Shown: in pieces, positions 12,604 to 25,590 of the stretch
How the letters are laid out: every line of letters starts with the position of its first letter
Numbering within the stretch: the first letter of the stretch is position 1
DNA from: Nectonema munidae
Lineage: Eukaryota > Nematomorpha > Nectonematoida > Nectonematidae
Assembly: GCA_030549495.1 (NCBI GenBank)
Contig: JAUIRK010000905.1
Location: forward strand, 129,001-193,000
Reading direction: 5' to 3'
DNA length: 64,000 nucleotides
Notes under the pieces: generated by a model
The model's input: only the letters and a program-made list of their open reading frames with translations
Told to the model about the DNA's origin: nothing
Database searches by the model: none
Program-made: the position numbers and the translations under genes

Positions 12604-13449
12604 TAAACTGTAAACTACTAATTAATCTTTGTTTTTGACTTCACTTTCCAACAAAATCATTTGCCGACAACAAATAAAAGATTCACAGAATTAAAATTTA
12701 TTTAAAGGGCACCTGAAAATACATAAGATTATGAAATGTTTTGGTTTTGCCATAATGGAATTTGCAAATGATTTTAAATGATTTTGATAATGGAATCACG
12801 GGTGACATAAAAGAAACTCAATTTTTCTTTTCACTTAAAAAATAGAAAAATTTTAATTAAATTTTTTCATTGTCTGACGCTGATTTTTAATGATATGATG
12901 ATTATGATTAATTTCCCTATTTTAGAATAAAATTGACAATATTTTTCATGTTAATTTATAGTATCGTAAGGTGTAAAAAACTTTGTTTTCAACTTTTTTA
13001 AAATTTGATCATTTACTGGTACCAAATATAAGCATATCTGAATATTAAATGATTTAAGATAATTAATAATAAAATGAAATCAAAAATTAAAAAAAAAGAC
13101 GGACAGGCAAATAGCGATAATCATGATTTGTTTACCTGTTAAAAAAGTTTATATTTAAATCTACAACAAAATTAAATTTAATATAACTATATAAATTTTA
13201 ACTTTTACATTTTAAACTTTTCCTTGATTTTTTCTTGCTTATGGATTAAAAAGTCCATTATATTATCGGATTGATATACACCAAAAACTTAATTTACAAT
13301 GCATTTAGAGTCCGAAATAGTTTAAGTATATTTTCTTAGCTCGACCCAGTTCTGCACACTAATTAGTAATACCCCATTTTAACGTCTTTAAAGGAAATCT
13401 TGATTGTAACTAATTCACTGAATTCATCAAATTCTTCTGGTTGGGATAA
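12604..13449. other. AT-rich spacer, nothing recognised
   Basis: No gene, RNA or clear repeat is seen. Only AT-rich low-complexity stretches are present. Confidence 0.4.
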
Positions 13450-13875
13450 CATATCTAACCGAATTGGTTAGTTAATAATTAATTCATAATTAACAATATT
13501 TGTTTCATATTTAACAGAATCTTTAATGAAGGGTGCTTTTCTGACAATTTGAGAATTGCAAAGGTTATTCCCATCTTCAAAAATAGAGACAGAAATAATA
13601 TTAATAATTATAGACCCATCAATATATTGCCGTTCATAAGTAAAATCTTTTAGAAAATAATCTTCAATATAATGATAGTTTATTTGCAATTTTGAACCAA
13701 GGATCATTTAGATTTATAGCTGGATCTTCTACAGACCTTGCTATTGGGACTTTGATTAATAAGATTCTGAAATCCATAGATAACGGTTATGAAGTATGTA
13801 CTATGTTTGTTGACTTTTCAAAAGCCTTCGATTTGGCCGATCATCAATTATTAGTCCAATTGAATTGATTGGAGT
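13450..13875 (+). mobile_element. LINE reverse-transcriptase fragment
   Basis: The plus-strand reading contains 'KVIPIFKNRD' and 'NNYRPINILPFISKIF', the RT finger motif. About 80 residues later comes 'EVCTMFVDFSKAFDLADHQL', the RT motif A with its catalytic Asp. The reading changes frame at least once and ends abruptly after motif A, so this is a dead fragment. It is close in type to the minus-strand LINE at 14.4-16.5 kb. Confidence 0.75.
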
Positions 13876-14369
13876 ATAGAGAAGTTTCAAAAATTACGAA
13901 AATTTTTTGCGGGCGTGACTTATTTTTGCCAACCTTAATATTTTAGTGCCAATAATATAGGGTAACATTTAAATAATATGATATATAATATATAAGTTGA
14001 AACAAATGAGACAAAAGGATGATATATATAGATAAAAACATGAAATTATATTTTAATATAATTTCAATTGAAAAGAAAGTGTTTAAAAGGTTAAAATTAA
14101 CCCACTTTAGAAACACTTTAGTTAACAACAAAAATTAGATGTAATTAAAATTTAATTATTATACATAAAATTATAAATGACACAGCATTAACAATAAATA
14201 TTGGGAACATTTCAATTTGACAAAAGTATTAGAAGGAATTGGAGACAAACACAAGAATAATACTATATACACATATTCAAACAAATAGCAACTAATTAAA
14301 AAACAAAACAGAATGAGTACAAAGGTAACTTTTATAAAAATAAAATTAGAAATGAAACTACTATCGTGT

Positions 14370-16487
14370 AATTTTAGCCATTATATCTCATTAGGGCGTC
14401 ATTCTTTAGTTTCCTTTATAATTTTGAAAATGTATCAAAAGTCTGAAAAGTATTAATGTAATAATCCCAACAGTGTGTTTATTTCCAGATTATAGGTTGT
14501 TTGGAATTCTTCAGTCTATATGAAGGTAAGCTCATATGCAAATATGATCTAAGGCTAGATTTACGGATTTCGAAATTGAAAATTATAAACTGTATAAAGT
14601 TTGGAGGTACATGTACAAATATCATTTTACAAAAAAGTGATCATTTAAAATCATAAATATCCTTAACTTTCAGCAGGCCAAATTCCAAAAATACACTATA
14701 AATATTAGATATATATGCTTTGTTAAATATTACTCTAATAATTTTTTTTGAAGATAAATTGGAGTGTCCCCAGTTCAAAAAGTTATAAAAGATATGATTC
14801 ATGAAAAAGGATTTATACAGATATAATAAAGTATTTCTATTTAATTTTTTTAAATAATCTGAAAATACCCAACAATGAAGCTAATTTTGAAAAAAAAACA
14901 AAATTTTTGTGCTGTTTCCATTTTAACTTATTATCAATAATCAATCCAAGCAAAAATCACATAAAAAATCAAAACCAAAAACTGATGATAAATTTTTGTT
15001 GCAGTGAAAACTATTTGAATAAATCATGCCCTTAGATTTTGAATTATTCACTGATAAACCATTATTGCAAAACCACAAGTTTATTTTCTGAAGATTATCT
15101 ACGACGTTAGAAACGTTGTTAGAAGAGATAAAAAGCGTTACATCATCGGCATATAGATAAATATCAATATTCCTGTCACAAGTGTGAAGATCATTGATAA
15201 ATATTTTGAAAAGAAGTGGGCCAATGATAAATCCTTTTCGAACATCCCAATTCAGAACAACAAAGTTTAACATGCAATTTTTGACTAAAACACACTGTTT
15301 TCGGTTTACCAGGTATTATCTCATAAGTTTTAATGAAAAATTTTCAAACACAGGAATCAAACGCTTTATTCAAGTCTAAAAATATAGCTATTTTATTTAC
15401 TTTCCAAATTTTCAATAATTTTGTTAATTAATAATGAGTGTAAATTTTCAGTTGATAAATTTTTCCTGAAGGCAAACTGCTTATCATAAAAAATATTATT
15501 GTCTACAAAATATTTGTCAATCTGTGAAAAATAATTTTCTGAAAGATTTTAGAGATAGTTGGAATAATAATTAAAGGGCGGTAGTTTTCTACAGAGTAAG
15601 GACAACCTTTTTTTAAATATTGGAATTACTTTATCTATTTTGAAACTGTTAGGATAAATGCATTTAGATAAGCAGGAATTGAAAATGTGATATAGAGGTA
15701 GACAAATGTAGTTAATAATAGATCGAATAGTTATTATAGAAAAACCATAGAAGTCCTCTATGAAGAAGTATGTCATTAACAGAGATTTTACTAAAGGAAA
15801 AAATAGAATTAGTGAAAGATTGGTAAAACTATTGTCATTATCAAGTAAAAGAGAGAACTTGGTAAACTTATGATTAAAAACTTCAGATACAGATTGAGGA
15901 TCATCAATAACTTTTCCGTCGTTTTTCAAAGTCAATACTTTATTATACTTGGCTTGAAAATATAATTTACATTTTTCCAGAAAGTTTTATTGTTGAGTGT
16001 ATTCGAAAATCTGTGAGAATAAAAGATATATTTCAATTTCGTGCAAAGATTTTTCAGTTTATTTCTTACAGAAATGAACTTTTTAGTATATAAGTATAGT
16101 TGCTGGCCTGCTGAATTTTTTACATAGCTTACGTAGTTTGTCTCTTTGTTTTATTAAGGCTAAAAGTTCATCAGTGGCCTACGAGCATTTATTATGTTTG
16201 AATATATTGAACTTAACATTCAAGTTTTTAAAAGTATGACAACTGTTAAGAGCTGAAGATAAGCGTTCTAACAATATAGATGAAATTAATTCGGCATTAT
16301 GTGAATATTCATGGAGGGATTTATATATATAGAACCCCAAACAACTAGAGTTCACTAGTCTTAACAATATATTGTGTTCCACATATTTGGGTTTCAACGA
16401 CTGAATATTGATACTTAAGCAGTTGAAACCATTACATTAATTTTTGAGAAAATCAATACCATTAAAATTAGACGCTTGAATACTATG
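14370..16487 (-). mobile_element. LINE ORF2 part (RT), 3' portion of split element
   Basis: Reading down the minus strand, near 16440-16390 there is a short endonuclease-start-like block (CLSINIQSLKPKY). A linker follows. Then come 'KVIPIFKK' and 'ENYRP' at about 15650-15560, 'IAIFLDLNKAFDS' at about 15390, and 'DIYLYADDVTLFISSN' (RT motif C, YADD) at about 15150. A C-terminal tail ends near 14390 (FEIRKSSLRSYLHMSLPSYR type). Most of the endonuclease is absent and several frame changes occur. The element continues upstream beyond the inserted LTR retrotransposon at 20091. Confidence 0.8.
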
Positions 16488-16720
16488 CGACAATAGAGAG
16501 ACAAGTATAGGTGAAGTTTATTAGAAAGCAAAGAGAGAAGTGATGTGTTAAGTGAAACATGAGTGAGTATTTATAGTGTATCCTGGCCTTCAAGTAAGTA
16601 CAGTACTAATGGCAACGTTAGGCTATTATTAATGAGAGGAGAGATAGCCTTGACTTTCGATAGTGCAGTATGAGCGTAAGATACACACAAGTACGTTGTC
16701 GTAATGAGAGCCTGCTGGCG
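16488..16720 (-). repeat. 3' LTR
   Basis: Direct repeat of 19858-20090, identical over its whole length by eye. Read on the minus strand it starts CGCCAGCAGG and ends TATTGTCG, so it lacks the usual TG..CA ends. A polypurine tract lies just upstream on the minus strand (16721-16740). Confidence 0.9.
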
Positions 16721-16728
16721 CTTCCCTT

Positions 16729-17145
16729 TTACTCTCTCTCGTAATCTTGTAGCCATTTAGGGGGATTTCTACATCGTTGGCTTCTGGAGTTATTCTTTTG
16801 TAAAGAGTCATCTCTTTCTTTCTCATCTCCCTTTGAGTCTGTCTGACTTTTGCTTTTTTGGATAGAATTATCGGAATGTCTCCAACCATCCATCATATCT
16901 TCAAACGACTTTGGATGCCTTTCCGGTAATTCTGAATGGTTATATTGTTGACCGCTGTCGTTCAAGTCAAAGTCTTCTTTGCTTGTCTCCAAAGGTACCT
17001 CTTTCGTATTTTCATCTTCTGTATCGTCATCTTTAACTAAATCCTTGAACTTATCTGTAAGATTAAAATCAGTTATTGGTAACAGCATAGCTTTTGGTAC
17101 ATGATATGATTGCTTACCGATTTCGCCATTTGTTATCTTTTTCAA
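16729..17145 (-). mobile_element. C-terminal pol tail of the LTR element
   Basis: A charged, Asp/Glu/Ser-rich reading ends RCRNPPKWLQDYERE, close to the 3' LTR. Tails of this kind, with an 'R..R..PP.WL.DY' ending, are common at the C-terminus of Gypsy and Copia integrases. Treated as a fossil part. Confidence 0.55.
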
Positions 17146-17400
17146 TATTGCATATTTATTTTGTAAGTTATATATGATATATTTACTTCTTACCTTGATC
17201 TTACTTTTTTCTTCTTTTAGGTATACTAAATCTCCAATTTCAAAATTATGAATTTTGGAATCTTCCTTTGAAAATTTTGAACACTTTGAAGATCTGGTCT
17301 TGTTAGCTAAGTTCTGCTGCTCTTCAAAGAAACATTTATCGTTGAAATGAATTTGTTCGTCTGTAAAGTGATTTCTTCTAAAAAGGATTTCTTTTGCAGA

Positions 17401-18897
17401 TTAGTTTTGCCTCCGTATAAGAAGATTGATGCTCCTGATTGCTAGTTGTAAATCCACATTGGTTATTTTAACTTTTTCAGGAAACATCTTTAAAATGCTT
17501 GTTTCTAGTTCTTGAATAGCTTTGTCTACAAAGCAGTTTGAGTTCTTGTTTTTTATGTGACCAATTTCAACTTCAATCCCCAATTCTTTTAGCAAGGGGT
17601 CTTTTTGAAGGCTTTGAAAAGAAGTACTTGCATCAGTTCGTATTTTGCAATTATCACACCTAATAAAAGAAGAGTTGAGTATAATTGCTGTTCTGATGTC
17701 TTCTATTTTCCCACTTTCAAGGAGAGAAGCTGTTGTAAAACTGGAAAATGTTTCTCTCAAAACGAAAATTTTTTGATCATTTCTTCTGATAACATCTGCA
17801 TAAAATACTTGTCCAGGCTTTGATCCTCTTAAGGCAGGGGCTTGCTCCAAGAGATTTTTTGGCATGTACTTAATAGAACGACAAATACTGCATGCTTCAT
17901 CAATACTATTGATTAGTTTCTCACTGTATAAGCCATAAAAAAAACGATCAAAAAGACGCTTCAACTGTGTTTTCGCAGGATGGTTAAACTGAAGGTGTAG
18001 AGAATGAAGAATACCTGGAAGGAAAGTATCTGGAATTATGATGAGTTGTTTTGCTGCATCGCCTTTAGTAACTATGATACCATTTCTATCTATTGTAGCT
18101 ATACCGAGTAATCTCTTAACTCTAGTGCACTTCTCCTTTTTTGATGGGCTTGTTCCATTCTTTAAGTGTGCAAAAACTTTTCTTAAAATATAACACCTTT
18201 TTTGTAAAGCAGACCACGTGAGTTTGTTCGTAAATGGCATTTTCATTCTCCCTTGAAGGACATCATCAATTTTTATTGTATTGACAATTGAAGATATGGA
18301 ATCTTGAACAAAGTTGCAGATTTGGCAGTTTTTCTCATAACAAGAGTTAGGGTTACGAGAAGAGAAGTCGCTTGCCATATTTTCTGAACCTTTTATGTGA
18401 TATATTTCAATATTAGCACCGCTAAGTGTAGATAAAAATGAAGAAATTCTTGCTGAAGAAGAAAAATGTCCTTTTTTTAATCTTTGATAAGCATCAACAC
18501 ACGGTTTTGAGTCGGTTAAAACTTTTGTCGTAAAAATTGAGTCTTTTATAATTGGATAAAAATGCTTTATTGCGGTGGATATTGCTAAGGCTTCGAGCTC
18601 GCATGGAAACCATTTTAATTGATGATCTTTTAATTTGAAACTGAAGAACTCAGCTAGTTTTTGATCACCATTTCTATCAATAAGAAGAGTTGCTCCAAGT
18701 CCTCTATTTATTGGAGACGCATCCACTGTAATTGTAAGCCTGTCCGATTTTCTAGGGAGTGTTAGAACTTCTGCTGATTTTAATAAATTTTGTGCAGTCT
18801 TGAATGAAATTTGTAAATCTTCATCCCAAACAATTTTTTGCTTTCCATCCAATCCTTTTTCTGGAATGGACTTTGCCAAGGAAAACTCCATTTTCAT
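17401..18897 (-). mobile_element. Pol part: RNase H and integrase
   Basis: The reading shows an RNase H region (LTITVDASPINRGLGATLL, CELEALAISTAIKHF, KVLTDSKPCVDAY, HIKGSENMASDFSSR). A histidine/cysteine integrase zinc-finger-like block follows (HLQFNHPAKTQL ... ACSICRSIK), then an integrase-core-like stretch beginning PGQVFYADVIRR. The RNase H to integrase order is that of Ty3/Gypsy elements. Part of a broken element. Confidence 0.75.
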
Positions 18898-19828
18898 AAA
18901 ACTTGTCTTCTAATTCAGGCATGCGAGTCGAAATTTGTAGAGCATTTGAAGTCTGATTTGTACTTGTATTGGGCTTGTACCAACAACTTCGGTAATCGTG
19001 TCCCAAAAATCTACGACCATTATCTTTACAAAAAAAACATATCTTTTTGCTTCTATTATTTCTATCAAATGAAGCAGATATTTTTGAATTATTGCTCAAT
19101 CTTGGCTGGTTTTTCAACGTTTTTGAAAAACTTACGTTTGCAACTTCCTGAGTGTCCAAATCTTTTAATAAAGTCTCCAAAGAATTTACAATTAATGGCT
19201 GAATGTCTTTAAGAGTATGTGTTTGAAGCTCATGAGCATATACCCGAGCAACAAGTGAAGGTAACCTTTGATCAATCATCTTCAACCATAAGAAAACAGC
19301 AAGTCTTTCAGTAGTTGGAGAAATGTTTTCATCAAATTGAGAAACCTTCCCATCATGAATTAACCCTGATTCAACGGTTAACAAGTTATCTTCAATATGA
19401 GCCAATATACGTTGATAAAATGCCTCATAGCGTTCATCGGGTTCTAAAGAAAAATTACATATATTAAGAAAGTTAACCTCATTTTGAGAGAGACAATAGT
19501 ATTTTCTTATTCTCTTCCATATCCAATTTAAGCTAGTACTGCTTTTGAGAATATCGTTTCTTAATAAAGGTGGGGAAAAAGTAGCGATTAAGCCTAGCAT
19601 TCGTTCCAAAGTGATGGTCTTTTGAAGACTTGAAATTTCATGCTTAGAAGTTTCGTCATCTTTAAACCCATGATTTTTCACTGATTTAGGTTCCCATGAT
19701 GACTCTAAAAAGATCGCAAACTCTGGGCATAATGAAAGGTGAAACATCATATTGGAATGCCAGTTTGAAAAAGAAGAAAGCGTCTCTTTTTCACCAAGCA
19801 GCCATTGCTTTGGAGGTCTGAAACTCAT
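18821..19828 (-). mobile_element. Gag-like part of the LTR element
   Basis: An open minus-strand reading begins MSFRPPKQWLLGE a few bases downstream of the primer-binding site. It shows a retrotransposon-capsid-like helical stretch (WHSNMMFHLSLCPEF and NWIWKRIRKYYCLSQNEV type motifs). A Cys-containing region near its end (KICFFCKDNGRRFLGHDYRS) may be nucleocapsid-like. In this family it would form the particle shell around the element RNA. Treated as part of a broken element. Confidence 0.7.
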
Positions 19829-19839
19829 CTTTCCTTTTT

Positions 19840-19857
19840 ATCCCACCGCTGTCACCA
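19840..19857 (-). other. Primer-binding site of the LTR element
   Basis: The minus strand reads TGGTGACAGCGGTGGGAT directly after the 5' LTR. It begins with TGG, as expected for complementarity to a tRNA 3' CCA end. The 'GTGGGAT' tail resembles leucine-tRNA-primed Gypsy elements, but the tRNA assignment is tentative. Confidence 0.65.
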
Positions 19858-20090
19858 CGACAATAGAGAGACAAGTATAGGTGAAGTTTATTAGAAAGCA
19901 AAGAGAGAAGTGATGTGTTAAGTGAAACATGAGTGAGTATTTATAGTGTATCCTGGCCTTCAAGTAAGTACAGTACTAATGGCAACGTTAGGCTATTATT
20001 AATGAGAGGAGAGATAGCCTTGACTTTCGATAGTGCAGTATGAGCGTAAGATACACACAAGTACGTTGTCGTAATGAGAGCCTGCTGGCG
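19858..20090 (-). repeat. 5' LTR
   Basis: Direct repeat of 16488-16720. The primer-binding site follows immediately on the minus strand. It carries the element's presumed promoter, but no core element could be identified with confidence. Confidence 0.9.
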
Positions 20091-20905
20091 ATGGTCTTCA
20101 TAAATTTCTTGTAATAAATTATGCATATCAAAGTTTCCATGCAAATTACCTTCAGACAACTTCATTTGATTTGGTTACATTCTCGACTGGCTTGTTGATT
20201 AATATTTTTAAATAATTTTGGTTTAATAAATCCCTTTTTGCTCTTAGATTCTCTAAAGACGTACAGTTAGAAGAATTACAAACATGATTGCTTTCTATTT
20301 TCATCTTCGAACAATTTATACAGAATGGTTGACATTATCTGTACAGGTTGAAGAAAGGTGATCAGCGCCACAAAATCTGCAAATAGGCTTTATACTTTTA
20401 CAAGTTTTTGAATCATGATTGAAACCATTGCATTTAAAAAATAGTTTTACATGGCTACGAAGCAACTCGACTGGATGGGCTATACAATTTATATACAAAT
20501 AACTGTTGGAAAAAATTCTTTTGATAACATTAACGCTGAATTTTATACCAACATTATATAATTAAAAGTTGAATTTGTTGTCAAACTTAAAAATATTTAT
20601 AATATCGTTTACATCAATATTGTTTTGACTGGATATGACCAACTTGAGATCATCAAAGTATAGATTTTCATCGATATTTTATTGAAAAAAGTATCGAGTC
20701 TCGGGCTTTAAAGATTCGTACCAGAGGCCGTTAGACAACTCTTTAAATGATTAAGATTTGCAACAGAGTTAGCTTCCACTAATAAAGATCCACTCGCCAA
20801 CTTCTTAGACTTTTTAAAGCGGAGTTTATTTAAACTAGGATTAATTTTAGTGTTAATAACATCTTTTCTCTTTTCTATTTTTTCTCCTACGAAAAAATTT
20901 GGGAC
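20091..20905 (-). mobile_element. LINE ORF1 (gag-like, CCHC) part of split element
   Basis: The minus-strand reading has 'KKLASGSLLVEANSVANLNH'-type sequence near 20830-20760, a block seen in the ORF1 proteins of arthropod LINEs. It is followed near 20440-20330 by zinc knuckles (FKCNGFNHDSKTC and CRFCGADHLSSTC). The reading ends near 20100 with 'NLLQEIYEDH'. The neighbouring LINE reading resumes directly on the other side of the LTR element, so the two parts were one LINE before that insertion. The copy is broken by several stops and frame changes. Confidence 0.7.
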
Positions 20906-22053
20906 CAGTAAAGATTTAGTTGAATCAAAAGTTTATTTTCTTTTCAAATTGATTTGATATATAGAAATATCAATTATTTTTTATACGTCAAATAATTTAT
21001 TAAGATTATTTAGATAAACATTCAAATGAGGTCGTTCCTATATCAAAGTTAATTCGATAAAATTTTATTATCTTGTTTTTAGTAGTTTTTATATTTTTGA
21101 TACTGTTTTGTATAGTATTTAAAATGATTTAAAAAAAAATTATAAATTATATTTTCTCAAATAATTTGTTGGTGATGAATCCTTTATTTTTCTATTTTTC
21201 AATCTTAACTATATAAATGTTTAAAATTTTACTTTTTTTTTATTTTGGGTTAATTTGTTATAGTTGTCAATCCGAATTTGAAATATAGTTGATTAGATTC
21301 ACAAATATAGACATAATTCGAACAGGAGCCCACCAAATTTTAATGTTGGGTGCATATTTTTATAGCATTTGTTTATATAATATACTTTTTTCTCGAAAGC
21401 CAAAAAGTGTTCTCTATAATTTAAAGCTTACGAGTATTTTTTACTTCCATTGAAACAGTTAAAAATCGTAATTGAATACCCAAGTTAGGATAAATATTCA
21501 GTTCTCTATTCCAGAATTCAAATTTATAGCAACGTTATTCAGATATATTATTTATATTTAACGTCTTCTTTAGGTGGACCCAGTATTGTAAATAGTTTCG
21601 TATTTTTATTCCTATTGTACAGGAGCACCACAGTCTTAACACTTCACTTGGAATGTTTATGGAAAAAGGTGTTTCTGAAGGATTTTTAAAGTTTCTCTTT
21701 AAATAAGTGTTATCGAAATCAGGAAGTATCTAAGAATTGATTTTAAATGATCGGCATCGGTTTGAAAATGTAAGATCGGTACATAACTAATTGAAACGTT
21801 TTCCATTCCTCGGGCAAACTATGTTTAGTTGATGACAGATTCATTTCATTAACATATTTTGCAACCTTTTTGAAAAAGTTTAGAAATTTCATAAAACGGA
21901 AAAGTAAAAGTGTTTATAAAAGGACTAAGAGGAGCATTTTCTTTCATAGATTTTAAATAAAATTTGATATAGTCAACGGCCCCCATATTAACTTGGGTTA
22001 GGGACCAAGACCCTCGACGAATACCTGGAATTTTCGAATAGTGCTTATAACCA
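20906..22053. other. AT-rich spacer
   Basis: No recognised gene. A minus-strand ORF at 21849-22118 (RRGSWSLTQVNMGAVDYIKF) has a non-random look but matches no family I know, and it overlaps the hAT end. Confidence 0.35.
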
Positions 22054-25000
22054 GGGGTGCGTAGTCGGATAATATAAGGCCCGACTCTGACCCTTAAATT
22101 TTTGAATGTTGACTTCAACTCCCACTCCTTTTATGATACCTCCTCTAACTCCGACTCCTTAACACTTTTGTCCATATTTTTGCAAGACTTGTATAATAAA
22201 TGTACTCAGTATTCCCTTATGAGTGAATATTATACAATATTATAATTTTTATTACAATTATTTTTGCTTAGCTTATGAATATTATCTATCAGATTATGAT
22301 CACTTTACAAAATATAATTTGAAATTTTTTTTATTTTATATTTGTTGAAATTTTTTAAAATACGTCATCTTTGTTTAAAAGACTTCCAAGATAATTAATA
22401 ATTTGCCTTCAAAAACAAAGTAGCCTCAGTGAGTTTTTCTTTCATTGAAGTCCTTTGGTCTGTTCTTATTAGCCTTTACGCTGAAAACAGGCGTTCAACA
22501 CTCACTTGTATAGGAGGAAGTGCTACTGCCAACAACGCAGACTCTTTCACAATTTCAGGATATTGCTTTATAGCTTCATAAACATCTAACTTTGACTTTC
22601 TACCTATTTCTTCTTATTGCTTTAATGCAGCATGGAAATTCAATTTGAAACTTTTCAAGCCTTTATTGACTGAAGGAAGAGCCTCAGTTGTTTCTTCTAA
22701 CTTACGCCGCTTTGCTCTTGTTTTTTGATCTTGTTGATCCAATAACTTTTCAAAATCTTGATCGCAGGTTTCATCTGAGTCTGTGGTTGAAAGAGTATCT
22801 TTTGAATCTTCGAAATATGATTTTGCATTTTCCCCAAAATGTTCACAAAGTGCTGATTTTGCTTCATCTTTCTGAGTTTAGGACAACAACACTCCATTCA
22901 TTGCATCTACCGCAGGTAAAATTTTATTTTTGAGCAGTTGAATTTCTGTTTGACGCATTGTTTCTGCAAGTAAACCATTACGCCTTGATATGTAATGTTC
23001 TAGCATTTTCCACTCTTTCAAGAACATGCCAAGTGTGAGATCTTTTTGAAGCTTTTTAGTCACTTCAAAGGGTATCTTGAGAAAGTCCTCCAGTTCTTAA
23101 AGTTGTATTCCTTTTCTGAAAGATGGACATCTGGGTTTGCCATATCAGTGAGAAAAGATTTTAATTCAAAAAGTCTTTTCACCATGTTATAAGTGCTACC
23201 AAAACGTGTAGCCTGGTCTATTATAGCTCCTTTTCCAGCTCTTCTGAGTATGGCATCAATCTTCGGCGTTCTTGCTGCAATAACAACTTTTCTTATCTTC
23301 GCTACAAGTTTATTGAAATGCTGTTCTTTAAGAGCATCTTTCACTACAAGTTGATGTGTATGAACACAGCAGCGCTGGTGTTCGATATCTAACGTCTCTG
23401 CCAATACGTCAGCAAACTCGTATAGGGATGGTGATACTTCATCTAACTCTTCAAAAAAATTTAAAGCGTCTTGATTCTCTGATAAATCATCCCAGTCAAT
23501 TGACTGATAGGATTTAGATTGTTCTTCCTGGATTTCTTCTGTGCATTCTTCTGTAATTTCACTTGCCTTTGGTTAAATCGTTTGATCATACTCAGCATAT
23601 TGGACGCATTATCTTTGACGATGCATAAAACGTGCTTTTTTTGAATCTCAAAGTCTTCCAAAACTTATACTAATTGTGTCAAGAAATTGCTAGAATGTTG
23701 AGCTTTAGTGTCTTTAATCGCCAAAGTTTTAGTATTTTTTCCTTCATCAACGTACCTAACATTCACAGCAAAGTAATTAACACGATGACGAGAACATGCA
23801 TCCATTTTTAAATATACAAACTTGTTACTTAACTTTCTTTTTAGTTGTTCTTTTTGGCTTTCACATTCATCAATTATTAATTTTTTTATGTTATCTCTGT
23901 TAAGTGCTACTCCTAGTTTTCATGCTAGTTCACCAATCAATGATAACCCTTCAGGCGGAGAAAAAAATCTCAATGAAACGCCGTTGAGAACAGCAATTTT
24001 AACAATATTTTTTTAAGTGTATCTGATATCATTGATATAGTGACTTTATCACTAACAATAAAACTTGTGAGAGAAGTTACTGCAGGTTTCTTTTCAGTCT
24101 TGTAAATTTTACATTTCGATGATGTTTTTCTTTCCATGTCATTTTCTTGTACAACTTTTAGAATGTCAGGATGACAGCGCTCTAAAGGTCTTTTCAGGTT
24201 AGAAGCACGAGTAGGAGCATTGCATTTAGGACTATAACCACTAAAAGCACTGATTTTAGTATCACAATCCGTTTCTTTATCATCACGGATTATAATGCAC
24301 TTGCATACATAATGCTTTAAATTACTGCTTAATGAAAAATGATCGAAAATTGAAGATTCCTGCTTTCAAACCATACCAATTAAACACCAAATTTTGTCAA
24401 AAAAAATGCAAAATGGTGTACTTTTATTACTATAAATCTGTAAAAAAGAAAAAGTCAATTTTTAAATTTCAGAATAAAAAACAAACAATGAAAATGATAG
24501 AAGAATTAAAAGCGAAAAAATAAATTTCAGGTTTTCCTGTTATTAGTTTAGTAACATTTACTGCATCCTATGACAATCCTATAATATCTTCATTTTATAA
24601 TTTCATCTGATCAAATATATTTTGAAAGGGTTGTAGCAAGATTATATATGATCAATGCCTCTCCGTTTTCAAAGTAATGTTTTTTGCTTAAAACTGGGAA
24701 TTTCTGACTTCTACTTTTGTAAACCTAAAAAAATAGAAAAATATTTAATAGTTATTTCTAAAAAGTGATTTCTTGCAGATGAAGTCATTGCAACAACCGT
24801 TTCAAGTTATCTGAATTTTCTTGCAGGTAAATCTCGTGGATGCGAATATTTAATAATTTCTAACACATGCACGCACACACACTCATCAATAGTTGTTCTG
24901 GTTATTAACTCAAATTAATCGGTTTATTCCATCAGTTGAAGGAAATAAGTCGATTATTAACTGGTTAACAAAAAGTTGGTTAAATCCCACCACTTATACA

Positions 25001-25590
25001 CACAGAAATACAAAGAATATTCAAAGAAAATCAGTTATATGACAATTACTGCTCTTTTATTTTGGAGTTAAAAACTGAAAACCATAAAAATTAAAAATAA
25101 GAAGCTTACTTTTAGCAAAATTTAACCGGCGAAAACGTTGCAAATTGACATCGAAATAGCGGAAGTTTTCACGAAAAAATGAATGCCAAAACAATTCAAG
25201 AAATATAAGATTGAATTAAATGACGAACTTGTGTGAGAGAGAAAATGCATGCTCAACACTTGGTGAAGGATTTTTCATTACATCATCAACACTTTGTAAA
25301 GGATTTTTAATTACATCATTAACATTTGGTAAGAAAACTTAGCATCATTCATGCCATTGCTAGCAACTAGCAAGTTTTTGTTATTGTGCTTCATTACATT
25401 ACACCAAAACAGTAAACAAGTTAAAAAACAAACAAAAGTTGTTTGAAAACATTTTGAAGTTAAGAATTTTCTGAGTCGGAAAAAAACTCCGACCCCTTGT
25501 TTTCAAAAATAAAAATCCGACTCCTACTCATACTTTAAGATAAAATCGCCTACTCTCTACGACTCCGACTCTTATATTGATCGTTTAAAC
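22054..25590 (-). mobile_element. hAT transposon relic (second family)
   Basis: The left end starts 'caggggtgcgtagtcgg', followed by repeated 'ctccgactcc' motifs. The right end, near 25450-25590, has the same 'ctccgacccc' and 'gactccgactc' motifs, so the termini are an inverted pair of the CAGGGGTGCG/GTCGGAGTC hAT type. The interior codes on the minus strand for a BED-hAT transposase, now broken. About 1.1 kb between the transposase start and the right end has no coding signal. The right boundary is approximate. Confidence 0.7.
22450..24330 (-). pseudogene. hAT transposase, BED-type, broken
   Basis: Reading down the minus strand there is a BED-like finger region (KCIIIRDD ... RCHPDILK). A degenerate catalytic region follows, with 'CIVKDNASNMLSMIKRFNQ'. 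The middle holds 'RCCVHTHQLVVKDAL' and 'ATRFGSTYNMVKRLFELKSF', an equivalent of the TRW motif. Near 22560-22440 is a typical hAT C-terminal dimerisation motif (LPPIQVSVERLFSA, then STEAT-type residues). Many stops and frame changes separate the open segments 23661-23461, 23404-23060, 23063-22878 and 22897-22697. It is a different family from the hAT at 4-6 kb. Confidence 0.8.

Larger units (their letters stand above)
16488..20090 (-). mobile_element. LTR retrotransposon, Ty3/Gypsy-like, broken but young
   Basis: Two direct 233-bp LTRs (16488-16720 and 19858-20090) look identical base for base, which implies a very recent insertion. Read on the minus strand, the 5' LTR is followed directly by a primer-binding-site-like TGGTGACAGCGGTGGGAT. 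A purine-rich tract (agagagagtaaaagggaag) abuts the 3' LTR. Parts recognised are a gag-like ORF, an RNase H region and an integrase region with a zinc-finger-like N-terminus. The coding region is broken, with about two or three breaks. It inserted into a minus-strand LINE. The flanks share only 'atg', so the target duplication is unresolved. The clade is unassigned. Confidence 0.85.

Noticed and set aside
18838-19212. Plus-strand ORF of 124 codons
   Set aside because: Antisense shadow of the gag-like reading of the LTR element.
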